In this document: one piece after another, positions 24,601-37,723 of the stretch
How the letters are laid out: the number at the start of each line of letters is the position of its first letter
Position numbering within the stretch: the first letter of the stretch is position 1
Assembly: GCF_963678635.1 (NCBI RefSeq)
Contig: NC_087066.1
Location: 14,921,171 to 14,985,170, forward strand
Origin: Symsagittifera roscoffensis
Lineage: Eukaryota; Xenacoelomorpha; Acoela; Convolutidae
DNA length: 64,000 bases
Reading direction: 5' to 3'
Notes under the pieces: model-generated
The model's input: only the letters and a program-made list of their open reading frames with translations
Database searches by the model: none
What the model was told of the DNA's origin: nothing
Translations under genes and position numbers: made by a program

Positions 24601-24786
24601 TATTTCAAGACCTAAAAGATTATTAAACAATTCAATTCAATCGATGATTTGGATTGCACAAGTGCTAAATTTGGACAAAAAACTGAATTTTTGAACAATT
24701 GAAAACGAATAAAAAATAAACTATTGAGCACTAAACTCTAAAATTTATTACTCATCATTAACTTTATTTCTCAATTCAACGGTTGC

Positions 24787-24858
24787 GGGGATATAGCTCA
24801 GTGGTAGAGCATTCGACTGCAGAGCGAGAGGTCCTTGGTTCGAATCCGAGTGTCCCGT
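24787..24858 (+). tRNA. tRNA-Cys(GCA), weak copy
   Basis: Consensus length and loops. The 3' acceptor strand is TGTCCCG (G1-G72 mismatch) and the anticodon stem starts GCGAG instead of TCGAG. First A copy of the trimeric array; function doubtful. Confidence 0.6.
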
Positions 24859-25484
24859 AACAAATTAAAGCTCGAACTTATTATTTATACAAATCTATCA
24901 AATTTGGACAAACACCTTGAATTCTAGAAAAAAGAAATTGAAACGTTTTTAGACTGCTGTTAGACAATACAAAATTGCAACTTCCCAGAATGGGTCTGGC
25001 TCAGTGGTAAAGAACGCGAGTGCAGTTTAAAAGATACGCTGATTGAATCCGTGTGTACCTTATAACCGCAAAGTGCAACACAAACGCAAGAAATAAATCT
25101 AAAGAATTCGATCGAACTTTTCTGATTTCGAAACTTGGACAAAAAAAATGAATTCATGAAAAAAATGAAAGCGAAGAAAAAGGAAACTGTTTTCACTTTT
25201 CCTCAACACTTTTTAATCATAACCAACAGCAAATTAGTATAACTCACTGGCAGAGAACTCAACAGCAGATCGAGAGGTCAGCGGAGCAAAATCGTGTGTA
25301 ACTTATCACTTGAAACTGAAGCACGGACGCAAGCTTCAAAACAAAAAACTTCATCCAAACTTTTTTGATTTTAAAAGTATCGAATTTGGGCAGAAAAACT
25401 GAATTGTTGAATGAAGTGAAAACGAAGAGAACGTGAACAATTTAAGAATAAATCTAAAAAAATATTACTCACGTTTACCGTTGC

Positions 25485-25556
25485 GGGGATATAGCTCAGT
25501 GGTAGAGCATTCGACTGCAGATCAAGAGGTCCGTGGTTCGAATCCGAGTGTCCCCT
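25485..25556 (+). tRNA. tRNA-Cys(GCA)
   Basis: Acceptor and D-arm are intact. One anticodon-stem mismatch (TCAAG) and one T-stem change (CGTGG). Intact box A and box B. Confidence 0.7.
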
Positions 25557-26194
25557 TACAAAAGGAAGCTCGAACTTATTATTTATGCAAATCTATCGAT
25601 TTTGGACAAATACCTTGAATTCTAGAAAAAAAAGAAACTGAAACGTTTTTGAACTGCTGTTAAATAATACAAAATTGCAACTTCCACGAACGGGAGCTGG
25701 CTCAGTGGTAAAGAATGCGAGTGCAGTTTAAGAGATACGCTGATTGAATCCGTGTGTACCTTATCACCGCAAAGTGCAACACAAACGCAAGATATAAATC
25801 TAAGCAATTCGATCGAACTTTTCTGATTTCGAAATTACCAAACTTGGACAAAAAATGAATTCACGAAAGAAATGAAAACGAAGAAAAAAAGAAACTGTTG
25901 TCACTTTTGTTCTACATTTATGAATCCTAACCAACATTACATAAGTATAGCTCACTGGCAGAGAATTCAACAGCAAATCGAGAGGTCAGCGGAGTGAAAT
26001 CGTGTATAACTTATCACCTGAAACTGAAGCACGGATGCAAACTTCAAAACAAAAAGCTTCAACCAAGATGTTTTGATTTTGAAAGTATCAAATTTGGACA
26101 GAAAAACTGATTTATTGTACGAAACGAAAACAAAGAGAAAGTGAACAAGTTATGAAGCAAACCTACAAAAATTATTACTCACATTTACCGTTGC

Positions 26195-26266
26195 GGGGAT
26201 ATAGCTCAGTGGTAGAGCATTCGACTGCAGATCAAAAGGTCTGTGGTTCGAATCCGAGTGTCCCCT
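26195..26266 (+). tRNA. tRNA-Cys(GCA)
   Basis: Acceptor and D-arm are intact; TCAAA in the anticodon stem and TGTGG in the T-stem weaken folding. Box B GGTTCGAATCC is intact. Confidence 0.65.
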
Positions 26267-26903
26267 TACAAAATGAAGCTCGAACTTATTATTCATGCAA
26301 ATCTATCGATTTTGGACAAATACCTTGAATTCTAGAAAAAAAAGAAACTGAAACGTTTTTGAACTGCTGTTAAATAATACAAAATTGCAACTTCCACGAA
26401 CGGGAGCTGGCTCAGTGGTAAAGAATGCGAGTGCAGTTTAAGAGATACGCTGATTGAATCCGTGTGTACCTTATCACCACAAAGTGCAACACAAACGCAA
26501 GATATAAATCTAAGCAATTCGATCGAACTTTTCTGATTTCGAAATTACCAAACTTGGACAAAAAATGAATTCATGAAAGAAATGAAAACGAAGAAAAAAA
26601 GAAACTGTTGTCACTTTTGTTCTACATTTATTAATCCTAACCAACATTACATAAGTATAGCTCACTGGCAGAGAATTCAACAGCAGATCGAGAGGTCAGC
26701 GGAGTGAAATCGTGTATAACTTATCACCTGAAACTGAAGCACGGATGCAAACTTCAAAACAAAAAGCTTCAACCAAACTGTTTTGATTTTGAAAGTATCA
26801 AATTTGGACAGAAAAACTGAATTATTGTACGAAACGAAAACAAAGAGAAAGTGAACAAGTTATGAAGCAAACCTACAAAAATTATTACTCACATTAACCA
26901 TTG

Positions 26904-26970
26904 TGGGATATAGCTTAGTGGTACAGCATTCGACTACAGCTTGAGAGGTCCTTGGTTCGAAACTCGCACT
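26904..26970 (+). pseudogene. tRNA-Cys-like, ACA anticodon, 3' end lost
   Basis: Anticodon loop CTACAGC; the sequence after the T-loop is replaced (AACTCGCACTTTG), removing the T-arm and acceptor 3' strand. Confidence 0.7.
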
Positions 26971-27593
26971 TTGAAGCTCGAACTTATTTTTAATGCAAAT
27001 CTATCAAAATGGGACAAACACCTTGAATTCTAGAGAAAAAAGAAACTGACACGTTTTTGCACTGTTGTTAGATAATTTAAAATTGCAACTTCCACGAACG
27101 GGATCTGGCTCAGTGGTAAAGAATGCGAGTGCAGTTTAAGAGATACGCTGATTGAATCCGTGTGTACCTTATCACCGCAAAGTGCAACACAAACGCAAGT
27201 TATAAATCTAAACAATTCGATCGATTTTTTCTGATTTCGAAAGTACCCAACTTGACCAAAAGAATGAATTCATGAAAGAAATGAAAACTAAGACAAAAAA
27301 ACTACTGTCACTTTTCCTCAACACTTATTAATCCTAACCAACATCAAATTAGTATAGCTCACTGGCAAAGAATTCAACAGCAGATCGAGAGGTGATCGGA
27401 GCGAAATCGTGTGTAACTTATCACCTGAAACTGAAGCACGGACGCAAGCTTCAAAACTTCAACCAAAATTTTGATTTCGAGAGTATAAAATTTGGATAGA
27501 AAAACTAAACTTTTGAATGAAGTCAAAACGAAGAGAAAGGGAACAATTTATCAATAAATTCTAAAAATTCTTATTACTCAATTTCAACGTTGC

Positions 27594-27666
27594 TGGGATA
27601 TAGCTCAGTGGTAGAGCATTCGTCTGCAGAGCGAGAGGTCCTTGGTTCGAATCCGAGTTTTCCCCT
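27594..27666 (+). pseudogene. tRNA-Cys(GCA), damaged
   Basis: Starts TGGGATA, anticodon stem TTCGT with GCGAG, and one extra base before the final CCCCT. GCA loop intact. Confidence 0.6.
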
Positions 27667-28266
27667 AACAAATCTATCAATTTTGGACAAACACCTTGAA
27701 GTCTAGAAAAAAAAGAAACTGAAACGTTTTTGGACTGCTGTTAGATAATATAAAATTGCTACTTCCACGAACGGGATCTGGCTCAGTGGTAAAGAATGCG
27801 AGTGCAGTTTGAGAGATTCGCTGATTGAATCCGTGTGTACCTTATCACCGCAAAGTGCAACACAAACGCAAGATATAAATCTAAATAATTCGATCGATTT
27901 TTTCTGATTTCGAAAGTATCAAACTTGGACAAAAAAATTAATTCATGAAAAAACTGAAAACGAAGGAAAACGGAAGAATTTTCTTCAACATTTAATAAAC
28001 CTAACCAACATTACCCTTAGTATAGCTCACTGGCAGAGAAATCAACAGCAGACCGAGAGGTCAGCGGAGCGAAATCGTGTTTAACTTATCACCTGAAACT
28101 GAAGCGCGGATGCAAGCTTCAAAACAAAAAGCTTTAAGCTATTTTTTTAATTTTGAAAGTATCAACTTTTGACAGAAAAACTGAATTTTTGAACAAAGTG
28201 AAAACGAAGAGAAAGGGAACAGTTTATGAATAAAATCTAAAAATAATTACTCACTTCAACCGTTGC

Positions 28267-28338
28267 GGGGATATAGCTCAGTGGCAGAGCATTAGATTGC
28301 AGATCAAGAGGTCCGTGGTTCGAATCCCAGTGTCCCCT
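28267..28338 (+). tRNA. tRNA-Cys(GCA), variant
   Basis: Intact acceptor GGGGATA/TGTCCCC; anticodon arm TTAGA-TTGCAGA-TCAAG has one mismatch and T-stem CCCAG/CGTGG has changes. Confidence 0.6.
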
Positions 28339-28972
28339 AACAAATTGAAGCTCGAACTTATTATTTATGCAAATCTATCAAATTTGTACAAACACCTTGA
28401 ATTCTGGAAAAAAGAAAGTGAAACGTTTTTAGACTGCTGTTAGATAATACTAAATTGCAACTTCCCAGAACGGGTCTGGCTCAGTGGTAAGGAATGCGAG
28501 TGCAGTTTAATAGATTTGCTGATTGAATCTGTGTGTACCTTATCATCGCAAAGTGCAACAAAAACGCAAGATATAAATCTAAACAATTCGATCGAATTTT
28601 TTTGATTTCGAAATTACCAAACTTGGACAAAAAATGAATTCATGAAAGAAATGAAAACGAAGAAAAAAAGAAACTGTTGTCACTTTTGTTCTACATTTAT
28701 TAATCCTAACCAACATTACATAAGTATAGCTCACTGGCAGAGAATTCAACAGCAGATCGAGAGGTCAGCGGAGTGAAATCGTGTATAACTTATCACCTAA
28801 AACTGAAGCACGGATGCAAACTTCAAAACAAAAAGCTTCAAATAAACTGTTTTGATTTTGAAAGTATCAAATTTGGACAGAAAAACTGAATTATTGTACG
28901 AAACGAAAACAAAGAGAAAGTGAACAAGTTATGAAGCAAACCTACAAAAATTATTTTTCACATTAACCATTG

Positions 28973-29044
28973 TGGGATATAGCTTAGTGTTACAGCATTC
29001 GACTGCAGATCGAGAGGTCCTTGGTTCGAATCCGAAGGTCCCCT
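28973..29044 (+). pseudogene. tRNA-Cys(GCA), broken D-arm and acceptor
   Basis: TGGGATA start, D-arm GCTT with TTACAGC, 3' end AGGTCCCCT. The anticodon arm and T-arm are consensus, so it looks like a recombinant of a decayed and a good copy. Confidence 0.65.
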
Positions 29045-29669
29045 AACAAATTAAAGCTCGAAATTATTATTTATGCAAATCTATCAAATTTGGACAAATA
29101 CCTTGAATTCTAGAAAAAAGAAAGTGAAACGTTTTTAGACTGCTGTTAGACAATACAAAATTGCAACTTCCCAGAATGGGTCTGGCTCAGTGGTAAAGAA
29201 CGCGAGTGCAGTTTAAGAGATACGATGATTGAATCCGTGTGTACCTTATAACCGCAAAGTGCAACACAAACGCAAGAAATAAATCTAAAGAATTCGATCG
29301 AACTTTTCTGATTTCGAAAGTTGGACAAAAAAAATGAATTCATGAAAAAATGAAAACGAAGAAAAAGGAAACTGTTGTCACTTTTCCTCAACACTTTTTA
29401 ATCATAACCAACAGCAAATTAGTATAACTCACTGGCAGAGAACTCAACAGCAGATCGAGAGGTCAGCGGAGCGAAATCGTGTGTAACTTATCACTTGAAA
29501 CTGAAGCACGAACGCAAGCTTCAAAACAAAAAGCTTCATCCAAACTTTTTTGATTTTGAAAGTATCGAATTTGGGCGGAAAAACTGAATTGTTGAATCAA
29601 GTGAAAACGAAGAGAACGGGAACAACTTATGAATAAAATCTAAGAAATATTACTCACATTTACCGTTGC

Positions 29670-29741
29670 GTGGATATAGCTCAGTGGTAGAGCATTCGAC
29701 TGCAGATCGAGAGGTCCTTGGTTCGAATCCGAGTGTCCCCT
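29670..29741 (+). tRNA. tRNA-Cys(GCA)
   Basis: Consensus except G2 to T, which mismatches C71. Confidence 0.75.
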
Positions 29742-30365
29742 AACAAATTAAACCTCAAACTTATTATTTATGGAAATCTATCAAAATTGGACAAAAACAT
29801 TGATTTCTAGAAAAAAGAAATTGAAACGTTTTTGGACTGCTGTTAGACAATACAAAATTGCAACTTCCCAGAATGGGTCTGGCTCAGTGGTAAAGAACGC
29901 GAGTGCAGTTTAAGAGATACGTTGATTGAATCCGTGTGTACCTTATAACCGCAAAGTGGAACACAAACGCAAGAAATAAATCTAAACAATTCGATCGCAC
30001 TTTTCTGATTTCAAAACTTGGACAAAAAAATGAATTCATGAAAAAAATGAAAACGAAGAAAAAGGAAACTGTTGTCACTTTTCCTCAACACTTATTAATC
30101 GTAACCAACAGCAAATTAGTATAACTTACTGGCAGAGAACTAAACAGCAGATCGAGAGGTCAGCGGAGCGAAATCGTGTGTATCTTATCTCCTGAAACTG
30201 AAACACGGACGCAAGCTTCAAAACAAAAAATTTCATCCAAAATTTTTGATTTTGGAAGTAACGAATTTGGGCAGAAAAATTGAATTGTTGAATGAAGTGA
30301 AAACGAAGAGAACGGGAACAACTTATGAATAAAATCTAAGAAATATTACTCACATTTACCGTTGC

Positions 30366-30437
30366 GGGGTTATAGCTCAGTGGTAGAGCATTCGACTGCA
30401 GATCGAGAGGTCCTTGATTCGAATCCGAGTGTCCCCT
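30366..30437 (+). tRNA. tRNA-Cys(GCA)
   Basis: Consensus except A5 to T in the acceptor and CTTGA in the T-stem (box B becomes GATTCGAATCC). Confidence 0.7.
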
Positions 30438-31440
30438 AACAAATTGAAGCTCGAACTTATTATTTATGCAAATCTATCAAATTTGGACAAACACCTTGAA
30501 TTCTAGAAAAAAAAAGAAACTGAAACGTTTTAAGACTGCTGTTAGATAATACAAAATTGCAACTTCCACGAACGGGTCTGGCTCAGTGGTGAAGAATGCG
30601 AGTGCAGTTTAAAAGATACGCTGATTGAATCCGTGTGTACCTTATAACCGCAAAGTGGAACACAAACGCAAGAAATAAATCTAAACAATTCGATCGAACT
30701 TTTCTGATTTCGAAACTTGGACAAAAAAATGAATTCATGAAAAAAATGAAAAAGAAGAAAAAGGAAACTGTTGTCACTTTTCCTTAACACTTATTAGTCG
30801 TAACCAACAGCAAATTAGTATAACTCACTGGCAGAGAACTCAACAGCAGATCGAGAGGTCAGCGGAGCGAAATCGTGTGTAACTTATCACTTGAAACTGA
30901 AGCACGGACGCAAGCTTCAAAACAAAAAGCTTCAACCAAACTGTTTTGATTTTGAAAGTATCGAAATTGGGCAGAAAAACCGAATTGTTGAATGAACTGA
31001 AAACGAAGAGAACGGGAACAATTTATGAATAAAATCTAAAATTATTAATGTGTATATTATCACTGTGTATATTATCACTTGAAACTGAAGCACGGACGCA
31101 AGCTTCAAAAATAAGCTTCATCCAAACTTTTTTAATTTTGAAAGTATCGAATTTGGGCAGAAAAACTGAATTGTTGAATGAACTGAAAACGAAGAGAACG
31201 GGAACAATTTATGAATAAAATCTAAAATTATTAATGTGTATATTATCACTGTGTATATTATCACTTGAAACTGAAGCACGGATGCAAACTTCAAAACAAA
31301 AAGCTTCAACCAAACTGTTTTGATTTTGAAAGTATCAAATTTGGACAGAAAAACTGAATTATTGTACGAAACGAAAACAAAGAGAAAGTGAACAAGTTAT
31401 GAAGCAAACCTACAAAAATTATTACTCACATTAACCATTG

Positions 31441-31512
31441 TGGGATATAGCTTAGTGGTACAGCATTCGACTACAGCTTGAGAGGTCCTTGGTTCGAAAC
31501 CGAGTGTCACCT
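31441..31512 (+). pseudogene. tRNA-Cys-like, ACA anticodon
   Basis: TGGGATA start, GCTTAGTGGTACAGC D-arm, CTACAGC loop, 3' end TGTCACCT. Member of the ACA subfamily. Confidence 0.7.
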
Positions 31513-32068
31513 AGCAAATTGAAGCTCGAACTTATTTTTTATGCAAATCTATCAAAATGGGACAAACACCTTGAATTCTAGAGAAAAAAGAAACTGACAC
31601 GTTTTTGCACTGTTGTTAGATAATTTAGAATTGCAACTTCAACGAACGGGATCTGGCTCAGTGGTAAAGAATGCGAGTGCAGTTTAAAAGATACGCTGAT
31701 TGAATCCGTGTGTACCTTATCACCGCAAAGTGCAACACAAACGCAAGATATAAATCTAAACACTTCGATCGAACTTTTCTGACTTCAAAAGTACCAAACT
31801 TGGACAAAAAAATGAATTCATGAAAAAAATGAAAACGAAGAAAAAAGAAACTGTTGGCACTTGAGCTGGAGCGAAATCGTGTTTAACTTATCACCTGAAA
31901 CTGAAGCGCGGATGCAAGCTTCAAAACGAAAAGCTTCAAGCTATTTTTTTAATTTTGAAAGTATCAACTTTTGACAGAAAAACTGAATTTTTGAACGAAG
32001 TGAAAACGAAGAGAAAGGGAACAGTTTATGAATAAAATCTAAAAATTATTACTCACTTCAACCGTTGC

Positions 32069-32140
32069 GGGGATATAGCTCAGTGGCAGAGCATTGGACT
32101 GCAGATCGATAGGTCCTTGGATCGAATCCGAGTGTCCCCT
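32069..32140 (+). tRNA. tRNA-Cys(GCA), weak copy
   Basis: Intact acceptor. The anticodon stem TTGGA/TCGAT has two mismatches and the T-loop is ATCGAAT. Confidence 0.55.
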
Positions 32141-32940
32141 AACAGATTGAAGCTCGAACTTATTATTTATGCAAATCTATCAAATTTGGACAAACACCTT
32201 GAAATCTAGAAAAAAGAAACTGAAACGTTTTTAGACTGCTGTTAGACAATACAAAATTGCAACTTCCCAGAACGGGTCTGGCTCAATGGTAAAGAATGCG
32301 AGTGCAGTTTAAGAGATACGCTGATTGAATCTGTGTGTACCTTATCACCGCAAAGTGCAACACACACGCAAGACAAAAATCTAAACAATTCGATCAAACT
32401 TTTCTGACTTCGAAAGTACCAAACTTGGACAAAAAAATGAATTCATGAAAAAAATGATAACGAAGAAAAAGGAAACTGTTGTCACTTTTCCTCAACAGTT
32501 ATTAATCCTTACCAACATCAAATTAGTATAGCTCACTGGCAGAGAACTCAACAGCAGATCGAGAGGTCAGCGGAGCGAAATCGTGTGTATATTATCACTT
32601 GAAACTGAAGCACGGACGCAAGCTTCAAAAAAAGCTTCATCCAAACTTTTTTGATTTTGAAAGTATCGAATTTGGGCAGAAAAACTGAATTGTTGAATGA
32701 ACTGAAAACGAAGAGAACGGAAACAATTTATGAATAAAATCTAAAATTATTAATGTGTATATTATCACTGTGTATATTATCACTTGAAACTGAAGCACGG
32801 ACGCAAGCTTCAAAAATAAGCTTCATCCAAACTTTTTTAATTTTGAAAGTATCGAATTTGGGCAGAAAAACTGAATTGTTGAATGAAGTGAAAACGAAGA
32901 GAACGGGAACAATTTATGAATAAAATCAAAAATTATTATT

Positions 32941-33012
32941 ATGGATATAGCTCAGTGGTAGAGCATTAGATTGCAGATCAAGAGGTCCGTGGTTCGAATC
33001 CCAGTGTCCCCT
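32941..33012 (+). pseudogene. tRNA-Cys(GCA) with lost 5' acceptor strand
   Basis: Begins ATGGATA instead of GGGGATA at a rearrangement junction; the rest resembles 28267-28338 (TTAGATTGCAG). Confidence 0.65.
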
Positions 33013-33646
33013 AACAAATTGAAGCTCGAACTTATTATTTATGCAAATCTATCAAATTTGTACAAACACCTTGAATTCTAGAAAAAAGAAAGTGAAACGT
33101 TTTTAGACTGCTGTTAGATAATACTAAATTGCAACTTCCCAGAACGGGTCTGGCTCAGTGGTAAAGAATGCGAGTGCAGTTTAATAGATTTGCTGATTGA
33201 ATCTGTGTGTACCTTATCATCGCAAAGTGCAACAAAAACGCAAGATATAAATCTAAACAATTCGATCGAATTTTTTTGATTTCGAAATTACCAAACTTGG
33301 ACAAAAAATGAATTCATGAAAGAAATGAAAACGAAGAAAAAAAGAAACTGTTGTCACTTTTGTTCTACATTTATTAATCCTAACCAACATTACATAAGTA
33401 TAGCTCACTGGCAGAGAATTCAACAGCAGATCGAGAGGTCAGCGGAGTGAAATCGTGTATAACTTATCACCTGAAACTGAAGCACGGATGCAAACTTCAA
33501 AACAAAAAGCTTCAACCAAACTGTTTTGATTTTGAAAGTATCAAATTTGGACAGAAAAACTGAATTATTGTACGAAACGAAAACAAAGAGAAAGTGAACA
33601 AGTTATGAAGCAAACCTACAAAAATTATTTTTCACATTAACCATTG

Positions 33647-33718
33647 TGGGATATAGCTTAGTGTTACAGCATTCGACTACAGCTTGAGAGGTCCTGGGTT
33701 CGAAACCGAGTGTCACCT
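33647..33718 (+). pseudogene. tRNA-Cys-like, ACA anticodon
   Basis: Same lesions as 31441: TGGGATA, GCTTAGTG, CTACAGC, TGTCACCT. Confidence 0.7.
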
Positions 33719-34351
33719 AGCAAATTGAAGCTCGAACTTATTTTTTATGCAAATCTATCAAAATGGGACAAACACCTTGAATTCTAGAGAAAAAAGAAAC
33801 TGACACGTTTTTGCACTGTTGTTAGATAATTTAGAATTGCAACTTCCACGAACGGGATCTGGCTCAGTGGTAAAGAATGCGAGTGCAGTTTAAGAGATAC
33901 GCTGATTGAATCCGTGTGTACCTTATCACCGCAAAGTGCAACACAAACGCAAGTTATAAATCTAAACAATTCGATCGATTTTTTCTGATTTCGAAAGTAC
34001 CCAACTTGACGAAAAGAATGAATTCATGAAAGAAATGAAAACGAAGAAAAAAAAAACTGTTGTCACTTTTCCTCAACACTTATTAATCCTAACCAACATC
34101 ATATTAGTATAGCTCAAAGGCACAGAATTCAACAGCAGATCGAGGTCAGCGGAGCGAAATCGTGTGTATCTTATTTCCTGAAACTGAAACACGGACGCAA
34201 GCTTCAAAACAAAAAGTTTCATCCAAAATTTTTGATTTTGGAAGTAGCGAATTTGGGCAGAAAAACTGAATTGTTGAATGAATTGAAAACGACGAGATTG
34301 GGAACAATTTATGAATAAAATTTAAAAATTATTACTCAATTCAACGTTTGC

Positions 34352-34423
34352 GGGGATATAGCTCAGTGGTAGAGCATTCGACTGCAGATCGAGAGGTCCT
34401 TGGTTCGAATCCGAGTGTCCCCT
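34352..34423 (+). tRNA. tRNA-Cys(GCA), perfect consensus
   Basis: 72 nt, type I cloverleaf: acceptor GGGGATA/TGTCCCC, D-stem GCTC/GAGC, anticodon arm TTCGA-CTGCAGA-TCGAG, variable AGGTC, T-arm CTTGG-TTCGAAT-CCGAG, discriminator T as expected for Cys. Box A TAGCTCAGTGG and box B GGTTCGAATCC are intact. No intron and no encoded CCA, as in eukaryotes. It charges cysteine and reads UGC/UGU. No T4 terminator lies close behind it. Confidence 0.95.
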
Positions 34424-35054
34424 AACAAATTAAAGCTCGAACTTATTATTTATGCAAATCTATCCAATTTGGACAAATACCTTGAATTCTAGAAAAAAGA
34501 AACTGACACGTTTTTGCACTGTTGTTAGATAATTTAGAATTGCAACTTCCACGAACGGGATCTGGCTCAGTGGTAAAGAATGCGAGTGCAGTTTAAGAGA
34601 TACGCTGATTGAATCCGTGTGTACCTTATCACCGCAAAGTGCAACACAAACGCAAGTTATAAATCTAAACAATTCGATCGATTTTTTCTGATTTCGAAAG
34701 TACCCAACTTGACGAAAAGAATGAATTCATGAAAGAAATGAAAACGAAGAAAAAAAAAACTGTTGTCACTTTTCCTCAACACTTATTAATCCTAACCAAC
34801 ATCATATTAGTAAAGCTCACTGGCACAGATTTCAACAGCAGATCGAGGTCAGCGGAGCGAAATCGTGTGTATCTTATTTCCTGAAACTGAAACACGGACG
34901 CAAGCTTCAAAACAAAAAGTTTCATCCAAAATTTTTGATTTTGGAAGTAGCGAATTTGGGCAGAAAAACTGAATTGTTGAATGAATTGAAAACGACGAGA
35001 TTGGGAACAATTTATGAATAAAATCTAAAAATTATTACTCAATTCAACGTTTGC

Positions 35055-35126
35055 GGGGATATAGCTCAGTGGTAGAGCATTCGACTGCAGATCGAGAGGT
35101 CCTTGGTTCGAATCCGAAGGTCCCCT
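35055..35126 (+). tRNA. tRNA-Cys(GCA)
   Basis: Consensus except CCGAAGG in place of CCGAGTG at the T-stem/acceptor junction. Confidence 0.75.
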
Positions 35127-35752
35127 AACAAATTAAAGCTCGAAATTATTATTTATGCAAATCTATCAAATTTGGACAAATACCTTGAATTCTAGAAAAA
35201 AGAAAGTGAAACGTTTTTAGACTGCTGTTAGACAATACAAAATTGCAACTTCCCAGAATGGGTCTGGCTCAGTGGTAAAGAACGCGAGTGCAGTTTAAGA
35301 GATACGATGATTGAATCCGTGTGTACCTTATAACCGCAAAGTGCAACACAAACGCAAGAAATAAATCTAAAGAATTCGATCGAACTTTTCTGATTTCCAT
35401 ACTTGGACAAAAAAAATGAATTCATGAAAAAAATGAAAACGAAGAAAAAGGAAACTGTTGTCACTTTTCCTCAACACTTTTTAATCATAACCAACAGCAA
35501 ATTAGTATAACTCACTGGCAGAGAACTCAACAGCAGATCGAGAGGTCAGCGGAGCGAAATCGTGTGTAACTTATCACTTGAAACTGAAGCACGGACGCAA
35601 GCTTCAAAACAAAAAGCTTCATCCAAACTTTTTTGATTTTGAAAGTATCGAATTTGGGCGGAAAAACTGAATTGTTGAATGAAGTGAAAACGAAGAGAAC
35701 GGGAACAATTTATGAATAAAATCTAAAAATTATTACTCAATTCTAAGGTTGC

Positions 35753-35824
35753 GGGGATATAGCTCAGTGGTAGAGCATTCGACTGCAGATCGAGAGGTCC
35801 TTGGTTCGAATCCGAGTGTTCCCT
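35753..35824 (+). tRNA. tRNA-Cys(GCA)
   Basis: Consensus except TGTTCCC, which leaves a G-T wobble in the acceptor. Confidence 0.85.
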
Positions 35825-36964
35825 AACAAATTAAACCTCGAAGTTATTATTTATGCAAATCTATCAAATTTGGACAAATACCTTAAATTGTAGAAAAAAA
35901 ATTGAAACGTTTTTAGACTGCTGTTAGACAATACAAAATTGCAACTTCCCAGAATGGGTTTGGCTCAGCGGTAAAGAACGCGAGCGCAGTTTAAGAGATA
36001 CGCTGATTGAATCCGTGTGTACCTTATAACCGCAAAGTGCAACACAAACGCAAGAAATAAATCTAAACAATTCGATCGGACATTTCTGATTTCGAAACTT
36101 GGGCAAAAAAATGAATTCATGAAAAAAATGAAAACGAAGAAAAACGAAACTGTTGTCACTTTTCCTTAACACTTATTAGTCGTAACCAACAGCAAATTAG
36201 TATAACTCACTGGCAGAGAACTCAACAGCAGATCGAGAGGTCAGCGGAGTGAAATCGGGTGTAACTTATCACCTGAAACTGAAGCACGGACGCAAGCTTC
36301 AAAACTTCAACCAAAATTTTGATTTCGAGAGTATAAAATTTGGATAGAAAAACTAAACTTTTGAATGAAGTCAAAACGAAGAGAAAGGGAACAATTTATC
36401 AATAAATTCTAAAAATTCTTATTACTCAATTTCAACTGTTAGATAATACAAAATTGCAACTTCTACGAACGGGTCTGGCTCAGCGGTGAAGAATGCGAGT
36501 GCAGTTTAAGAGATTCGCTGATTGAATCCGTGTGTACCTTATCACCGCAAAATGCAACAAAAACGCAAGATATAAATCTAAACAATTCGATCGAACTTTT
36601 CTGATTTCGAAATTACCAAACTTGGACGAAAAAATGAATACATGAAAGAAATGAAAACGAAGAAAAAAGAAACTGTTGTCGATTTTGTTCAACATTTATT
36701 AATCCTAACCAACATTAGTATAACTTACTGGCAGAGAACTAAACAGCAGATCGAGAGGTCAGCGGAGCGAAATCGTGTGTATCTTATCTCCTGAAACTGA
36801 AACACGAACGCAAGCTTCAAAACAAAAAATTTAATCCAAAATTTTTGATTTTGGAAGTAACGAATTGGGGCAGAAAAATTGAATTGTTGAATGAATTGAA
36901 AACGAAGAGAACGGGAACAATTTATGAATAAAATCTAAAACTTATTACTCAATTTTACGTTTGC

Positions 36965-37036
36965 GGGGTTATAGCTCAGTGGTAGAGCATTCGACTGCAG
37001 ATCGAGAGGTCCATGGTTCGAACCCGAGTGTCCCCA
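36965..37036 (+). tRNA. tRNA-Cys(GCA), discriminator A
   Basis: A5 to T in the acceptor, CATGG/CCGAG T-stem, and A rather than T at the discriminator, which is expected to reduce cysteine charging. Confidence 0.6.
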
Positions 37037-37651
37037 ATTAAACCTCGAACTTATTATTTATGGAAATCTATCAAATTTGGACAAACACCTTGAATTCTAA
37101 AAAAAAAGAAACTGAAAACTTTTAAGACTGCTGTTAGATAATACAAAATTGCAACTTCCACGAACGGGTCTGGCTCAGTGGTGAAGAATGCGAGTGCAGT
37201 TTAAAAGATACGCTGATTGAATCCGTGTGTACCTTATAACCGCAAAGTGGAACACAAACGCAAGAAATAAATCTAAACAATTCGATCGAACTTTTCTGAT
37301 TTCGAAACTTGGACAAAAAAATGAATTCATGAAAAAAATGAAAACGAAGAAAAAGGAAACTGTTGTCACTTTTCCTCAACTTTTATTAATCGTAACCAAC
37401 AGCAAATTAGTATAACTGGCAGAGAACTAAACAGCAGATCGAGAGGTCAGCGGAGCGAAATCGTGTGTATCTTATCTCCTGAAACTGAAACACGGAGGCA
37501 AGCTTCAAAACAAAAATTTCATCCAAAATTTTTGATTTTGGAAGTAACAAATTTGGGCAGAAAAACTGAATTGTTGAATGAATTGAAAACGAAGAGAACG
37601 GGAACAATTTATGAATAAAAACTTAAAACTATTACTCGATTCTACTGTTGC

Positions 37652-37723
37652 GGGGATATAGCTCAGTGGTAGAGCATTCGACTGCAGATCGAGAGGTCCT
37701 TGGTTCGAATCCGAGTGTCCCCT
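37652..37723 (+). tRNA. tRNA-Cys(GCA), perfect consensus
   Basis: Identical to the copy at 34352 over all 72 nt. Confidence 0.95.

Larger units (their letters stand above)
19832..24786 (+). repeat. Old, diverged edge of the tRNA-Cys array: four-module unit (A-B-C-D)
   Basis: tRNA-Cys-like segments recur every 200-450 bp. Starts: 20159 and 20337 (72 nt each); C-type near 20790; D-type near 21110, 22230, 23205 and 24352; A-type at 21557, about 22675 and about 23645; B-type near 21765, 22870 and 23850; C-type near 21990, 22975 and 24100. The cycle is about 0.97-1.15 kb. D has TAGTTTGCAT in place of the normal T-arm and is followed by a long spacer with GATCATTTCTTTGGA and ACATAGGTAGGAAA. The left end is a lone T-arm relic at 19832-19858. 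None of these copies makes a full cloverleaf. Confidence 0.8.
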
